From: Minisyncoccota bacterium
GTDB taxonomy: Bacteria > Patescibacteriota > Minisyncoccia > Phycocordibacterales > DATDWN01
Reading direction: 5' to 3'
NCBI GenBank assembly: GCA_025450615.1
Contig: JANWHC010000028.1
Location: 1-38,291, forward strand
DNA length: 38,291 bases
The notes under the pieces were generated by a model. The model did no database searches. It saw nothing but the letters and a program-made list of their open reading frames with translations, and had not been told where the DNA came from. The translations under genes were made by a program, and so were the position numbers. Every line of letters begins with the position of its first letter. Position 1 is the first letter of the stretch. Below are positions 14,272 through 21,710 of the stretch, one piece after another.

Positions 14272-14288
14272 GGTTTTCCTTGACATTT
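14263..14288 (-). terminator. hairpin after the ABC exporter gene, overlapping the next promoter
   Basis: AAATGTCAAGG (14263-14273), loop TTTT, CCTTGACATTT (14278-14288): a perfect 11-bp inverted repeat. Each arm contains a TTGACA. It can stop transcription of the exporter gene, and it supplies the -35 box of the downstream gene. Confidence 0.55.
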
Positions 14289-14334
14289 TCTAAAATACGT
14301 TGATAAATAAGGTTATTTTAAGATTTTGTGATTG

Positions 14335-16077
14335 CTATGCTCTCTCACCAATCTGTTGTCTCCACATAGCATAATAAAGACCTTTTTTCTCCAAAAGTTC
14401 ACTGTGAGAGCCTTGCTCAGAGACCTCTCCCTTCTCTAAAACATAAATTTTGTCCGCGTGCATGATTGTCGAAAGTCTATGAGCAACAAGGATAGTTATA
14501 TGTTTCTTTTCAGAGTTCAGCTCCTTAATTGTTTTAGTTATTTCTTCTTCGGTAATTGAGTCGAGGGAAGATGTAGCTTCATCAAAAACTAAAAGTTTCG
14601 GTTTTCGTAGCAAGGCTCGAGCAATGGAAAGTCTTTGTTTTTCTCCGCCAGATATTTTTATTCCTCCTTCACCAATCACAGTATCCAGTCCTTTATCAGC
14701 TCTGTTTAAAAGAGTTTGAGCTGCACTTTTGTTTAGGCTATTTAACATTTCCTCATCAGTTGCTTTAGGATTAACGAATAGCAAGTTTTCTTTTATTGTT
14801 CCAGCAAAGAGTTGAGTATCTTGGGTAACGAAACCAATTTGTTCACGTAATTCCTGAACTCTTATTTCTGATTCATCAACTTTGTTATATAGAATATTTC
14901 CTGAGGTAGGTCTATAAAGTCCAACTAAAAGTTTAATCAAACTTGTTTTTCCAGATCCGGATGGACCAACAAACGCCACAGTCTCACCTCTGTTTACTTT
15001 AAAAGAAACTTCAGACAGGGCACTATTTTTTGCTGTTCCGTAAGTGAAACCAAGATTTTGAAACTCAATTGAATCCAGATCACCGATAGTTTTTGTTTTG
15101 TCTGGTACTTTTTCAGTAGGCATCTCTAATATACCTTTCAATCTATTCATGGAACTTTCAGTTTCTCTATATGTATTTATTGTGTTACCAAGTTCTTGTA
15201 GTGAGCCAAAAATAAAGAATGAGTAAATATAGAGAGAGAAAAATTCACCAAAGCTTATAATTTTCAAGAAAATAAGAACCATCATAAAAAGCAGGATAGA
15301 TGTTCGGAGGAAGTTTATGATCGTTCCTTGTATGAAACTAACACCTCTTATATATCGCAACTTTTTCAATTCCAATGCTAAGATTTTATCTGTAGTTGCA
15401 TTTAATCTTTTTATTTCTTGATCAGAAAGCCCTAAACTTTTTACCAACTCAATATTTCGTAAAGACTCTGTTGTTGCTCCAGCTAAGGCAGAAGTTTCTT
15501 TAACTATTTGATTTTGAACATCTTTTATCTTTTTAGTAATAAGTAAGCTCATACTCCCGATTACAGGAATAGTTAAAAAATAGGCTAGAGCCACGCCCCA
15601 GTAAACTGTGAGAGCATAAATACTCACGAACAAAAAGGCGATAAGAGAAGTGAAAGTAATATTTACAGTAGAAGTTATTAACTTCTCCATATCACTTCTA
15701 GACTTTTGGAGAATATTTAAGGTTTCTCCACTTCGTTGATCCTCAAAAACACTGTAGGGAAGTGCAAGTGAGTGAGCCACGCCCTTTCCGTAAAGTTTTG
15801 CGCCAACTCTTTGGGTAATACTGTTTAAGTAGTAATCTTGGAAATTTTTGGCAACTCGAGAAATAAAAGCTGCACCGATAGATAGAAATAGTAGGAATAG
15901 TATTCCGTGTAAAAATTGAGAGAAAGTGTATTGGTCAAATTTTGTAGCATAGTCGTCAATGACATGTCTAAAAATTAAAGGGTCGATCAGGGTAAAAATC
16001 TGGTTAATCGCTGCTAGAACCAAAACCGAAAGACACAGTTTCCAATACTGTTTTAAATTTGAATATAATAATTGCAT
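14335..16077 (-). CDS. ABC exporter, fused permease and ATPase (MsbA/LmrA type)
   Basis: A 580-residue half-transporter that should work as a homodimer. Residues 1-310 form a six-helix type IV exporter domain. The ATPase domain has Walker A GPSGSGKTS (about 370-378), Q-loop FVTQDTQLF, signature ISGGEKQRLSIARAL (about 475), Walker B LLVFDEATSSLD (about 495) and H-loop VAHRLST. The substrate cannot be read from the sequence; lipids, peptides or drugs are all possible. TATACT ends 8 nt before the ATG with TTGTTA 18 nt further up. It follows the response-regulator gene by 43 nt on the same strand, a possible regulatory link. Confidence 0.92.
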   Translation of the reverse strand: MQLLYSNLKQYWKLCLSVLVLAAINQIFTLIDPLIFRHVIDDYATKFDQYTFSQFLHGILFLLFLSIGAAFISRVAKNFQDYYLNSITQRVGAKLYGKGVAHSLALPYSVFEDQRSGETLNILQKSRSDMEKLITSTVNITFTSLIAFLFVSIYALTVYWGVALAYFLTIPVIGSMSLLITKKIKDVQNQIVKETSALAGATTESLRNIELVKSLGLSDQEIKRLNATTDKILALELKKLRYIRGVSFIQGTIINFLRTSILLFMMVLIFLKIISFGEFFSLYIYSFFIFGSLQELGNTINTYRETESSMNRLKGILEMPTEKVPDKTKTIGDLDSIEFQNLGFTYGTAKNSALSEVSFKVNRGETVAFVGPSGSGKTSLIKLLVGLYRPTSGNILYNKVDESEIRVQELREQIGFVTQDTQLFAGTIKENLLFVNPKATDEEMLNSLNKSAAQTLLNRADKGLDTVIGEGGIKISGGEKQRLSIARALLRKPKLLVFDEATSSLDSITEEEITKTIKELNSEKKHITILVAHRLSTIMHADKIYVLEKGEVSEQGSHSELLEKKGLYYAMWRQQIGERA

Positions 16078-16120
16078 AAGAAACTAGTATACCAAGTAAC
16101 ACTACTATATAACAATACTG

Positions 16121-16540
16121 CTATGCAGTTATGTCAGAAGTTAATATTTCACGTAAATCTCGGGAACTTATAGGTTTTGTGATGTGTGTAGAAAAGCCAG
16201 CTTGGATCGCTTTTATTTTATCTTTTTCCATCCCATAGCCAGTCACAGCTATAACTGGAACATTTTTCCATCTCTCACTACTTTTTAAGAATCGGACCAA
16301 ATCATAGCCAGTGACTTCCGGCATATCTATATCAAGCATTATGAGATCTACTTTTTTATTATCTAAAAATTCTATTGCTTCTTTAGCAGAATATGAACCG
16401 TAAGCATTCCATCCAAGTACATGAAGTAGAGAAACTAAAGAGTCGGTAGTGGACATATCATCGTCAATAACCAAAATAGTCCGGACGTTACTTTCTTTCA
16501 CCGTGGGCAAGGAAGCGACGTTTTCTTTTGTTGGTTTCAT
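16121..16540 (-). CDS. single-domain response regulator (CheY-like receiver)
   Basis: 139 residues: a 20-residue N-terminal extension, then a full receiver domain with the acidic pocket DDD (26-28), phospho-acceptor Asp70 in LIMLDIDMP, switch Thr100 in IAVTGYG and Lys122 in THITKPIS. There is no output domain, so it must act by protein contact or a phosphorelay. No histidine kinase is in the window. GATAAT ends 8 nt before the ATG. The ABC exporter gene follows on the same strand. Confidence 0.9.
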   Translation of the reverse strand: MKPTKENVASLPTVKESNVRTILVIDDDMSTTDSLVSLLHVLGWNAYGSYSAKEAIEFLDNKKVDLIMLDIDMPEVTGYDLVRFLKSSERWKNVPVIAVTGYGMEKDKIKAIQAGFSTHITKPISSRDLREILTSDITA

Positions 16541-16631
16541 TTATATAGATTATCTGTATTTGGGTGAAGGGCGCATGAATAAATAGTTTTGATTCATCTG
16601 GTCTTCACGATGAGTTTAGTAAGTTTAAACT

Positions 16632-17003
16632 ATGATATCAACACAAACGTCATATACTTCTTCAACAACAAAACCTTTGTACAAGGGTACGCAGATAGTT
16701 TGGTACATTTTAGGAGCCCTCGAAGTATTTCTAGCTTTTCGTTTTGTTTTGAAATTGCTTGGGGCCAACCCCGCTGCAGGTTTTACTAAGTTTATTTATG
16801 GAGTGACTTATATTTTCTCAGCACCATTTAACAATGTATTCAGGTTTAACCGTGTCGGTGGAAGTATTTTCGAATGGACAACACTTTTAGCAATGATCGT
16901 TTATTGGATTGCCGCAGTAGGTATTGTGAAGCTTTTCCTTATGAGTAAAACAGTTTCCACTCCTGAGGCGGCAGTTAAACTTAACAAACAGGAAGAACAA
17001 TAG
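16632..17003 (+). CDS. YggT family membrane protein
   Basis: 123 residues with a polar N-terminus and two to three membrane helices. IVWYILGALEVFLAFRFVLKLLGANPAAGFTKFIYGVTYIFSAPF-N carries the YGGT pattern (RFxLxLLGANPxxxFxxxIYxxTxxxxxPF). Members are linked to cell-shape, osmotic or division-site functions in other bacteria, with no agreed biochemical role. No SD. It converges on the VOC gene with 2 nt between stop codons and no terminator. Confidence 0.82.
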   Translation: MISTQTSYTSSTTKPLYKGTQIVWYILGALEVFLAFRFVLKLLGANPAAGFTKFIYGVTYIFSAPFNNVFRFNRVGGSIFEWTTLLAMIVYWIAAVGIVKLFLMSKTVSTPEAAVKLNKQEEQ

Positions 17004-17005
17004 AT

Positions 17006-17512
17006 TTATTCTCCGGCGAAGGCTTTATCTAAGTCAGCGATGATTATTTTTTTCATCTGAAGCATAGCGTGTGTAGCTCTTCTTCCAGCTTCACCTTCTT
17101 GGCCTAGCCATTTCTCCATTCCTGGAGCAATCTGCCACGAAAGTCCATATTTGTCTTTCAACCAACCACACTGGCTTTCTTGTCCGCCGTCATTTACAAA
17201 TTTATTCCAAAAGTAGTCGATCTCCGTCTGATCTTTACAGTCGACGAGGAGTGAAACTGATTCATTGAATTTAAAAATTGGTCCACCATCGAGTGCCATA
17301 TAGCGATTTCCTTCAAGTTCAAAAATTCCAGTTAAAACTTTTCCTTCAAAACCTTTCATTGGTCCCTCAAGTGGTCCCTCAGGATATTTTTTAATATCAA
17401 TAACCTTCGAATCTATTTTTTTGTTTGGATTTCCATTAAAAACTGAAACGTAATAATTTATTGCTTCCTCAGCATTTGTATCGAACCATAAGAACGGTGT
17501 AATTTTATTCAT
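17006..17512 (-). CDS. VOC superfamily protein, PhnB/3-dmu-9_3-mt type
   Basis: 168 residues starting ITPFLWFDTNAEEAINYYVSVF, the classic opening of PhnB-like vicinal-oxygen-chelate proteins (PF06983). It continues with GTILELEGN-like IFELEGNRYMALDGG, SLLVDCKDQTEIDYFWNKFV, GWLKDKYGLSWQI and a C-terminal QMKKIIIADLDKAF. These proteins are often annotated as glyoxalase-related; the substrate is generally unknown. TAAAAT ends 6 nt before the start codon and there is no SD. Confidence 0.9.
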   Translation of the reverse strand: MNKITPFLWFDTNAEEAINYYVSVFNGNPNKKIDSKVIDIKKYPEGPLEGPMKGFEGKVLTGIFELEGNRYMALDGGPIFKFNESVSLLVDCKDQTEIDYFWNKFVNDGGQESQCGWLKDKYGLSWQIAPGMEKWLGQEGEAGRRATHAMLQMKKIIIADLDKAFAGE

Positions 17513-17581
17513 AGTAATATTTTAATTAATTTAAATAAATAATAGATGAAGATTAATTATATCAAAGTAAGTTAAATAAAA

Positions 17582-17624
17582 ATAAAAAGATGAAACCCGC
17601 GTGGAGCAGGTTCCATCACGGGTT
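17582..17624 (-). terminator. terminator of the secreted metalloprotease-like gene
   Basis: On the minus strand an imperfect stem (AACCCGTGATGGA with TCCACGCGGGTT) starts just after the stop codon. It is followed by TTCATCTTTTTATTTTTATTT. Confidence 0.72.
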
Positions 17625-17626
17625 CG

Positions 17627-18196
17627 TTACTTTCTTTTAATACGGACAACATCTAATCCGCACTTTGCTAGAAGGGCAACTCTTCGATAGAACATGTCCC
17701 TCACCGCCACCTCTTCTGGGACTTTGGGAAACTTGTCACCAAGAGATCCTAACCGCTGGATGACTTGTGCTCCATAGCACCCACCTTGATAGACTGAGTC
17801 AGCTGACAAACTATCGGCTGCAAACTCCTTCTCTAAAGTTCCCATCATGGAGTAGTCAGAGTGAAGAAGCAGAAGGTGGACTGCTTCGTGACCAAGCATA
17901 AATGCAACTTCGCCCTTGGTCCAAATTTCTAAGGGCAGATCATCACTTACCGCTACAACACAACCCAACTTTGAGTCTGGGCAGTCGAGCGTAGCGACAA
18001 ACAGTTGACTTCTTACCACTACATCGACTTTCGCCACTTCGGGTCCAAGATGGTCGAAGCACGTATGGAAGGTCGCGGTGAGATATTTTTCCCAAGTTAC
18101 CCGATCTTCTACTTTGGGCAAATCTGTAGGTATGCACCCACTGGTCGGCCCACTTTGAAGTACAGTCGTCAGGGCCAAAGCAACTAACAAGAGCAT
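17627..18196 (-). CDS. secreted M48-like zinc metalloprotease-type protein (189 aa)
   Basis: The N-terminus MLLLVALALTTVLQS is a signal peptide, and TSGC at 18-21 could be a lipobox. The motif GHEAVHLLLLH (HEAVH 103-107) and EKEFAADSLSAD (E124, A127-D128) together fit the HExxH plus ExxAD zinc site of M48-type peptidases. The rest does not resemble a known full M48 member, and six or more cysteines suggest a disulfide-stabilised exported protein. AAGGAG with 6-nt spacing decides the start. The gene has its own promoter with an operator-like repeat and its own terminator. GC-rich codons (CTG, GCC, GTC) contrast with neighbours, suggesting transfer or a separate accessory class. Confidence 0.68.
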   Translation of the reverse strand: MLLLVALALTTVLQSGPTSGCIPTDLPKVEDRVTWEKYLTATFHTCFDHLGPEVAKVDVVVRSQLFVATLDCPDSKLGCVVAVSDDLPLEIWTKGEVAFMLGHEAVHLLLLHSDYSMMGTLEKEFAADSLSADSVYQGGCYGAQVIQRLGSLGDKFPKVPEEVAVRDMFYRRVALLAKCGLDVVRIKRK

Positions 18197-18237
18197 AGGA
18201 TCTCCTTTTAAGTATTGAGTTTAACAAGTCTTTCTTC

Positions 18238-18269
18238 AGAATAGTACCTATCGTTGTTTTGTCAACGAT
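18238..18269 (-). promoter_or_regulatory. promoter and operator-like repeat for the secreted metalloprotease-like gene
   Basis: On the minus strand TTGACA (plus 18260-18265) lies 16 nt from TATTCT (plus 18238-18243). A perfect inverted repeat, ATCGTTG (18250-18256) and CAACGAT (18263-18269), overlaps the -35 and spacer, a position suited to repressor binding. Confidence 0.5.
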
Positions 18270-18294
18270 GTATCACATTATGGAAAGGTGTAAT

Positions 18295-19062
18295 TTATTG
18301 ATTAGGATACCAATTTTCTAATCTGACTTCGATGTTTGGATTTCCAGCATTTACCAGTTGTTTAAATTTATTTATGTCACTTAAGCCATCTTGTCCGCGA
18401 TAGTGATATGGGTAAACAACTTTTGGTTTGAAGGCGAGTACTGCGTCCGCAGCTTCTTCCACGGTCATAGTAAACGGGGGATTCATTGGCACGAGTGCAA
18501 TGTCAATATTTTTTAAGGTTTTCATCTCAGGAGTTCCAGAAGTATCTCCAGCAACATACACTCGGAAATTATTTTTTTCAATTACATAACCATTCCCACG
18601 ACCTTTTGTGTGACGGCTTGTGGTGGCTTCAGGTAAGTTGTACATTGGAATCGCTTCAATACTAAAGCCTTGGACTAATATTTTGTCACCATTTTTCATA
18701 ACCCTTGAAGTCGATGCGAGATTTGCAGGGAGTAAATCTTTTACAGCTTGTGGAACAATTAAAGTTGAAGAGGCAATTACAGCAGATAGGGTACTTGTAC
18801 TTAGATGATCACCATGAATATCAGTTACTAAAATAATCTGAGGAACTTTCTTGCCTGCAAAAGCCTCTAGCCCGCCGGTAGGGTCTGTATATATTGCCAC
18901 ATCACCCCATTGTATTACGGAGGTTGCATGTGTTATTGGAATTATTTGGGCTTTTAGAGTTTCAGTTTCAACTACTGGTTCAGTCTTTGTTTTATTGCTA
19001 AGCATGTACAAGCCGATTCCCAGAAGTATGACGACTATAACTAATATGATTGTATTTTTCAT
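18295..19062 (-). CDS. membrane-anchored MBL-fold metallo-hydrolase
   Basis: 255 residues: one N-terminal membrane anchor (about 4-22) and an outward-facing metallo-beta-lactamase fold of the UlaG/UPF0173-like kind. Metal-site features are ITHATSVIQWGDVAIYTDP, TDIHGDHLS (H-x-D-H variant), YVAGDTSGTPEM and VVYPYHYRG. Substrate unknown; an exported hydrolase is inferred from the anchor. TATAAT ends 6 nt before the ATG, so the mRNA is probably leaderless. It lies between two other extracellular metallo-enzymes on the same strand. Confidence 0.85.
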   Translation of the reverse strand: MKNTIILVIVVILLGIGLYMLSNKTKTEPVVETETLKAQIIPITHATSVIQWGDVAIYTDPTGGLEAFAGKKVPQIILVTDIHGDHLSTSTLSAVIASSTLIVPQAVKDLLPANLASTSRVMKNGDKILVQGFSIEAIPMYNLPEATTSRHTKGRGNGYVIEKNNFRVYVAGDTSGTPEMKTLKNIDIALVPMNPPFTMTVEEAADAVLAFKPKVVYPYHYRGQDGLSDINKFKQLVNAGNPNIEVRLENWYPNQ

Positions 19063-19103
19063 GACTCAATTATACCCAGAGATAGGATGAAGAACAATTG
19101 AAC

Positions 19104-19910
19104 TTAAAAATTACATTTAGCGGGTGACCCTTCTCGAAATCCTAAATTAAATGAAGATACACGTTGTGCAGACGAGCCATGGGTCCATGTCTCAGGATTA
19201 ACCCTCCCATTTACTTTTTCTTGAATTCGATCGTCTCCAACCGCACTCGCCGCATCTATTGCTTCTTGTATTTCTCCAGGCATAAACACACCCAGGTCTT
19301 TAATAGAATATGCCCAAACTCCAGCTAAACAATCGGCTTGCAGTTCAGTTTTTACCGATTCCTCGTTAGTTGAGTTTTCATTTAAAGTATTTAATAAATT
19401 TTGCACATGATGACCCACTTCATGTGAAATAACATAAGCTTCCGCTACATCACCGCCCTCTGCACCAAAACGTTCGGTAAGTTCATCAAAAAAAGTTTCA
19501 TCTAAATAAATAGTTTCATCTAAGGGACAATAATGTGGTCCGTGTCTACTATCTGCTCCGCCACACTCTGAATTAGTGCTTCCTCTAAATAACACCAAAG
19601 TCGGTTCTCTATACGTTAAATTATTTTGATTAAATACCTTGGTCCAAAGTTCATTATTGGATCCAAGAACAATAGAAGTAAATACCTCATATGAATCTGC
19701 ACCATCAAAATCTTTTGACTCATAAGTAGATGTTGTGGCAGGAATATTTTGTAGATCATTTATAACATCGGTTGCATCACCCCCTCCAAAAAAGTTTAAA
19801 AGAAGAACGATGACAAGGCCAGTAAGACCAATTCCACCTCCCAACATTGGACCCATTCCTCTTCTGTCATTTACATTTCCTCTACTTTGTATTTTTTCCC
19901 ATAGTGCCAT
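19104..19910 (-). CDS. neutral zinc metallopeptidase, YpfJ/KPN_02809 family
   Basis: 268 residues from ATG 19910; the in-frame TTG two codons earlier is less likely. Typical family features: NVNDRRG near the N-terminus, a glycine-rich stretch and single membrane helix (about 24-41), CGGADSRHGPHYCPLDETIYLD, the zinc motif ISHEVGHHVQ (HEVGH 163-167), ELQADCLAGVWA (third ligand), and the ending SSAQRVSSFNLGFREG. This is PF04228, an envelope peptidase family of unknown substrate. CATAAT ends 6 nt before the start; no SD. It lies upstream of, and on the same strand as, the MBL gene, 41 nt apart. Confidence 0.92.
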   Translation of the reverse strand: MALWEKIQSRGNVNDRRGMGPMLGGGIGLTGLVIVLLLNFFGGGDATDVINDLQNIPATTSTYESKDFDGADSYEVFTSIVLGSNNELWTKVFNQNNLTYREPTLVLFRGSTNSECGGADSRHGPHYCPLDETIYLDETFFDELTERFGAEGGDVAEAYVISHEVGHHVQNLLNTLNENSTNEESVKTELQADCLAGVWAYSIKDLGVFMPGEIQEAIDAASAVGDDRIQEKVNGRVNPETWTHGSSAQRVSSFNLGFREGSPAKCNF

Positions 19911-20006
19911 TCTCAAATTATGTAATTAAACAAGTGAATTTAAAATGAGGAATGTTAAAAAGAAAATCTCGTCGATAAAATAAATTAAAATTAATAAAAA
20001 ATTCAA

Positions 20007-20034
20007 TTGCAAAGCTATGATTTTCTGGTATTAT
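20007..20034 (+). promoter_or_regulatory. promoter of tRNA-Asn
   Basis: TTGCAA (20007-20012), 16-nt spacer, TATTAT (20029-20034), ending 9 nt before the mature 5' end of the tRNA. Confidence 0.6.
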
Positions 20035-20043
20035 CTTAAACAT

Positions 20044-20115
20044 TCCGGTGTAGCTCAGTGGTAGAGCAATCGCCTGTTAAGCGATTGGTCGTAGGTTCGA
20101 TCCCTACCGCCGGAG
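20044..20115 (+). tRNA. tRNA-Asn (GTT)
   Basis: A complete 72-nt cloverleaf. Acceptor TCCGGTG pairs with CGCCGGA with one G-T pair, the D arm is GCTC/GAGC, and the anticodon stem ATCGC/GCGAT encloses CTGTTAA with anticodon GTT. The T arm is GTAGG/CCTAC with TTCGATC, and the discriminator is G115. The CCA end is not encoded: the sequence continues CAAAA. It is followed at once by its own terminator. Confidence 0.97.
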
Positions 20116-20116
20116 C

Positions 20117-20147
20117 AAAAACAAACCCCGAAAGGGGTTTTTGTTTT
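20117..20147 (+). terminator. intrinsic terminator of tRNA-Asn
   Basis: ACAAACCCC and GGGGTTTTTGT surround a GAAA tetraloop, followed by TTTT. It starts two bases after the discriminator. Confidence 0.88.
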
Positions 20148-20157
20148 GCCCGGCGGA

Positions 20158-20267
20158 GTAAAAGTGTGGGACACTTTTACGTTAGGAATCGAAAACCTGT
20201 GATAGTTTTTTAAGACGAAGTGAATTAAAAAACAGAACAGGTGTACAGAAACTGTAGGTTTCGATAT
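20158..20267. repeat. element C: nested inverted-repeat structure after tRNA-Asn
   Basis: GTAAAAGTGT/ACACTTTTAC is a perfect 10-bp hairpin (20158-20180). Next to it, ACCTGT (20195-20200) pairs with ACAGGT (20237-20242), and GTTTTTTAA (20205-20213) pairs with TTAAAAAAC (20225-20233) around the loop GACGAAGTGAA. Further out, GGAATCGAAAACC at 20185 is an imperfect reverse complement of GGTTTCGATATCC at 20257. The loop shares ACGAAGTGA with element B. Confidence 0.6.
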
Positions 20268-20283
20268 CCCTACCGTCGGAGCA
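20254..20283 (+). repeat. degenerate second copy of the tRNA-Asn 3' end (possible attachment-site remnant)
   Basis: The 30 bases at 20254-20283 match the T arm and acceptor 3' half of tRNA-Asn (20091-20117), with three inserted bases and one substitution. Duplicated tRNA 3' ends are the usual trace of tyrosine-recombinase integration. No integrase is present in the 163 bp between the copies. Confidence 0.55.
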
Positions 20284-20289
20284 CTTTTA

Positions 20290-20298
20290 TGCTAGAGT
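20290..20298 (+). promoter_or_regulatory. extended -10 of the 20317 gene
   Basis: TGCTAGAGT just after the degenerate tRNA copy resembles the TGCTAAGGT at 5269. It would start transcription near 20305, immediately before the SD GAGGAGG (20306-20312). Confidence 0.4.
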
Positions 20299-20316
20299 AT
20301 TCACAGAGGAGGCGAG

Positions 20317-21057
20317 ATGAAGAAGCATCTTGCTGTAGCATTTCTGATTTGTTGCCTGTCTTTTGAGTCAAGGCAGGCTCTAAACCAAAGGCTCCTGGTT
20401 GCCTTAGAGCTCTCGCTTGATGGAGCGCTAGAGTACGATTCGAATATGAATCTAACTCTCGGCACGGATTTTTTGTCGCCGAAAGGGACAGTTATTTTCT
20501 TATCGAAGGACGAAGGAATGAGACGCATGGTCGAATTTGCTCGTAAGAACGAGCTGGAATTCGGCATGATTTTTCTACCTGAGTGGAATGCGTGGATAAC
20601 TGAATCAGTTAGGAGATTAGACAGTTTCCTCATTTTGGATAGTAAGTACATGACCGCTGCCTGTTCTGCAGGGATAAAAACAGGCATTGGGCACATCCAC
20701 AACACGCTGGAAATCGACATTGAGCCACTAGAGGAGTATCAAGGACTTGTCATCCAGTCGACAATGCCATCTGATATTGATCTCATGCAATTTGATTCTG
20801 TGACCCGAGATTGCCCCTATGCGGACATTTTCGGGTTCATAACTCACGTTTTCGGCGTGACGTACTATGCTGGTAGCGAAAGGGGCTGGGCGATACCTGA
20901 ATACGTACACTTTGCGGTTAAGCAGGAGGCAATCGACCTAAACCGAAGCGCTCGAAGGCTGTCCTCAGAGTTGATGCTCCCGACGTTTACAGAGGGACAC
21001 AAAGGTTTCGTTCGCCTCTGGTTCGAGTTCTTGCCACAGGAGAAGGACTCGAAGTGA
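20317..21057 (+). CDS. secreted hypothetical protein with possible JAMM/JAB-like motif (246 aa)
   Basis: The start is fixed by GAGGAGG ending 4 nt before the ATG. MKKHLAVAFLICCLSFESRQA looks like a signal peptide with cleavage near residue 20. The body contains GIGHIHN (HxH at 126-128) and MPSDIDLMQF (S152-x2-D155), with an early ELSLDGALEYD, reminiscent of the Glu, HxH and SxxD elements of JAMM metalloproteases. However, the gap between HxH and SxxD is 23 residues rather than about 7, so this is tentative. It lies right after the tRNA-Asn duplication, has GC-richer codons than the raiA region, and ends in its own terminator. Family not recognised. Confidence 0.6.
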   Translation: MKKHLAVAFLICCLSFESRQALNQRLLVALELSLDGALEYDSNMNLTLGTDFLSPKGTVIFLSKDEGMRRMVEFARKNELEFGMIFLPEWNAWITESVRRLDSFLILDSKYMTAACSAGIKTGIGHIHNTLEIDIEPLEEYQGLVIQSTMPSDIDLMQFDSVTRDCPYADIFGFITHVFGVTYYAGSERGWAIPEYVHFAVKQEAIDLNRSARRLSSELMLPTFTEGHKGFVRLWFEFLPQEKDSK

Positions 21058-21067
21058 CCAGAAAAAT

Positions 21068-21111
21068 AAGTCCGCAATGAAGCTCGCTTCACTGCGGACT
21101 TCATTGTTTTT
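21068..21111 (+). terminator. intrinsic terminator of the 20317 gene
   Basis: A 15-bp stem with one mismatch: AAGTCCGCAATGAAG (21068-21082), loop CTCG, CTTCACTGCGGACTT (21087-21101). It is followed by TCATTGTTTTT. Confidence 0.8.
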
Positions 21112-21141
21112 AAATAAATAAAAAAGTAGTATAATTAGTCT

Positions 21142-21519
21142 ATGAACATCAAAATCAGGGGAGTTAATTGCGAGATTACTGGACCGATTAGTGATTATGT
21201 AAATAGAAAAATTTCGTCTCTTGAAAAATTTTTAGAAAAAAAGTCAGAAACTATTTGTGAAATAGAAATTGGTAAAACAACAAATCACCATAAGTCCGGT
21301 GATATTTTTAGAGCAGAAATAAATCTAATGGAGCCTGGAAAGGGTCAAGTTTTTGCTACAGCGGAAGCAAACGATTTATATTCAGCTATTGATATAATTC
21401 GAGACGAAGCAGAGAGGGAAATTGTTACACACAAGAAAAAGAAAGACACACTTTTTCGACGTGGAGCAGGGCAAGTAAAAAATTTACTAAAGAGACTTAA
21501 TTTTAGGAAGAATCGATAA
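21142..21519 (+). CDS. raiA: ribosome hibernation-promoting factor, short form (HPF/RaiA)
   Basis: A 125-residue member of the ribosome-associated YfiA/HPF family, which binds the 30S decoding centre and silences idle ribosomes. The fold signature runs from MNIKIRGVNCEITGPISDYV through IGKTTNHHKSGDIFRAEINL to YSAIDIIRDEAEREI, with a basic tail. It lacks the long C-terminal dimerisation domain. TATAAT (21130-21135) ends 6 nt before ATG, so it is predicted leaderless. A 61-codon ORF follows after 5 nt. Confidence 0.93.
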   Translation: MNIKIRGVNCEITGPISDYVNRKISSLEKFLEKKSETICEIEIGKTTNHHKSGDIFRAEINLMEPGKGQVFATAEANDLYSAIDIIRDEAEREIVTHKKKKDTLFRRGAGQVKNLLKRLNFRKNR

Positions 21520-21524
21520 CTTTT

Positions 21525-21710
21525 ATGATAAATCTAAATCAAAATGTTCCTGTTGGCAGTTTGAAGCAAAAAGCAAATTGGTTTTTAGTTGGATTCGTGT
21601 TTGGTTGTATTTTTATTATCATTCTTCTTTTGTATGTTATGCAAAAGTCCGAAGCAAAAGCTCTTCTACTTGACTCGGTTTCCTTAAACTCAGAATATAA
21701 TTCAGATTAA
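21525..21710 (+). CDS. small single-pass membrane protein (61 aa)
   Basis: It starts 5 nt after raiA, consistent with co-transcription. A polar N-terminus is followed by one membrane helix (about 19-43, WFLVGFVFGCIFIIILLLYVM) and a short acidic tail. No SD and no family recognised. Its TAA overlaps the TAA of the convergent fmt gene. Position and helix favour a real gene, but length alone would not. Confidence 0.55.
   Translation: MINLNQNVPVGSLKQKANWFLVGFVFGCIFIIILLLYVMQKSEAKALLLDSVSLNSEYNSD

Noticed and set aside
17943..18227. 94-codon ORF in another frame overlapping the secreted metalloprotease-like gene
   Set aside because: It would start upstream of the SD that fits the HExxH frame, and it shows no recognisable domain.
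20301..20720. 139-codon antisense ORF over the 20317 gene
   Set aside because: The plus-strand gene has SD, signal peptide and terminator; the antisense frame has none.
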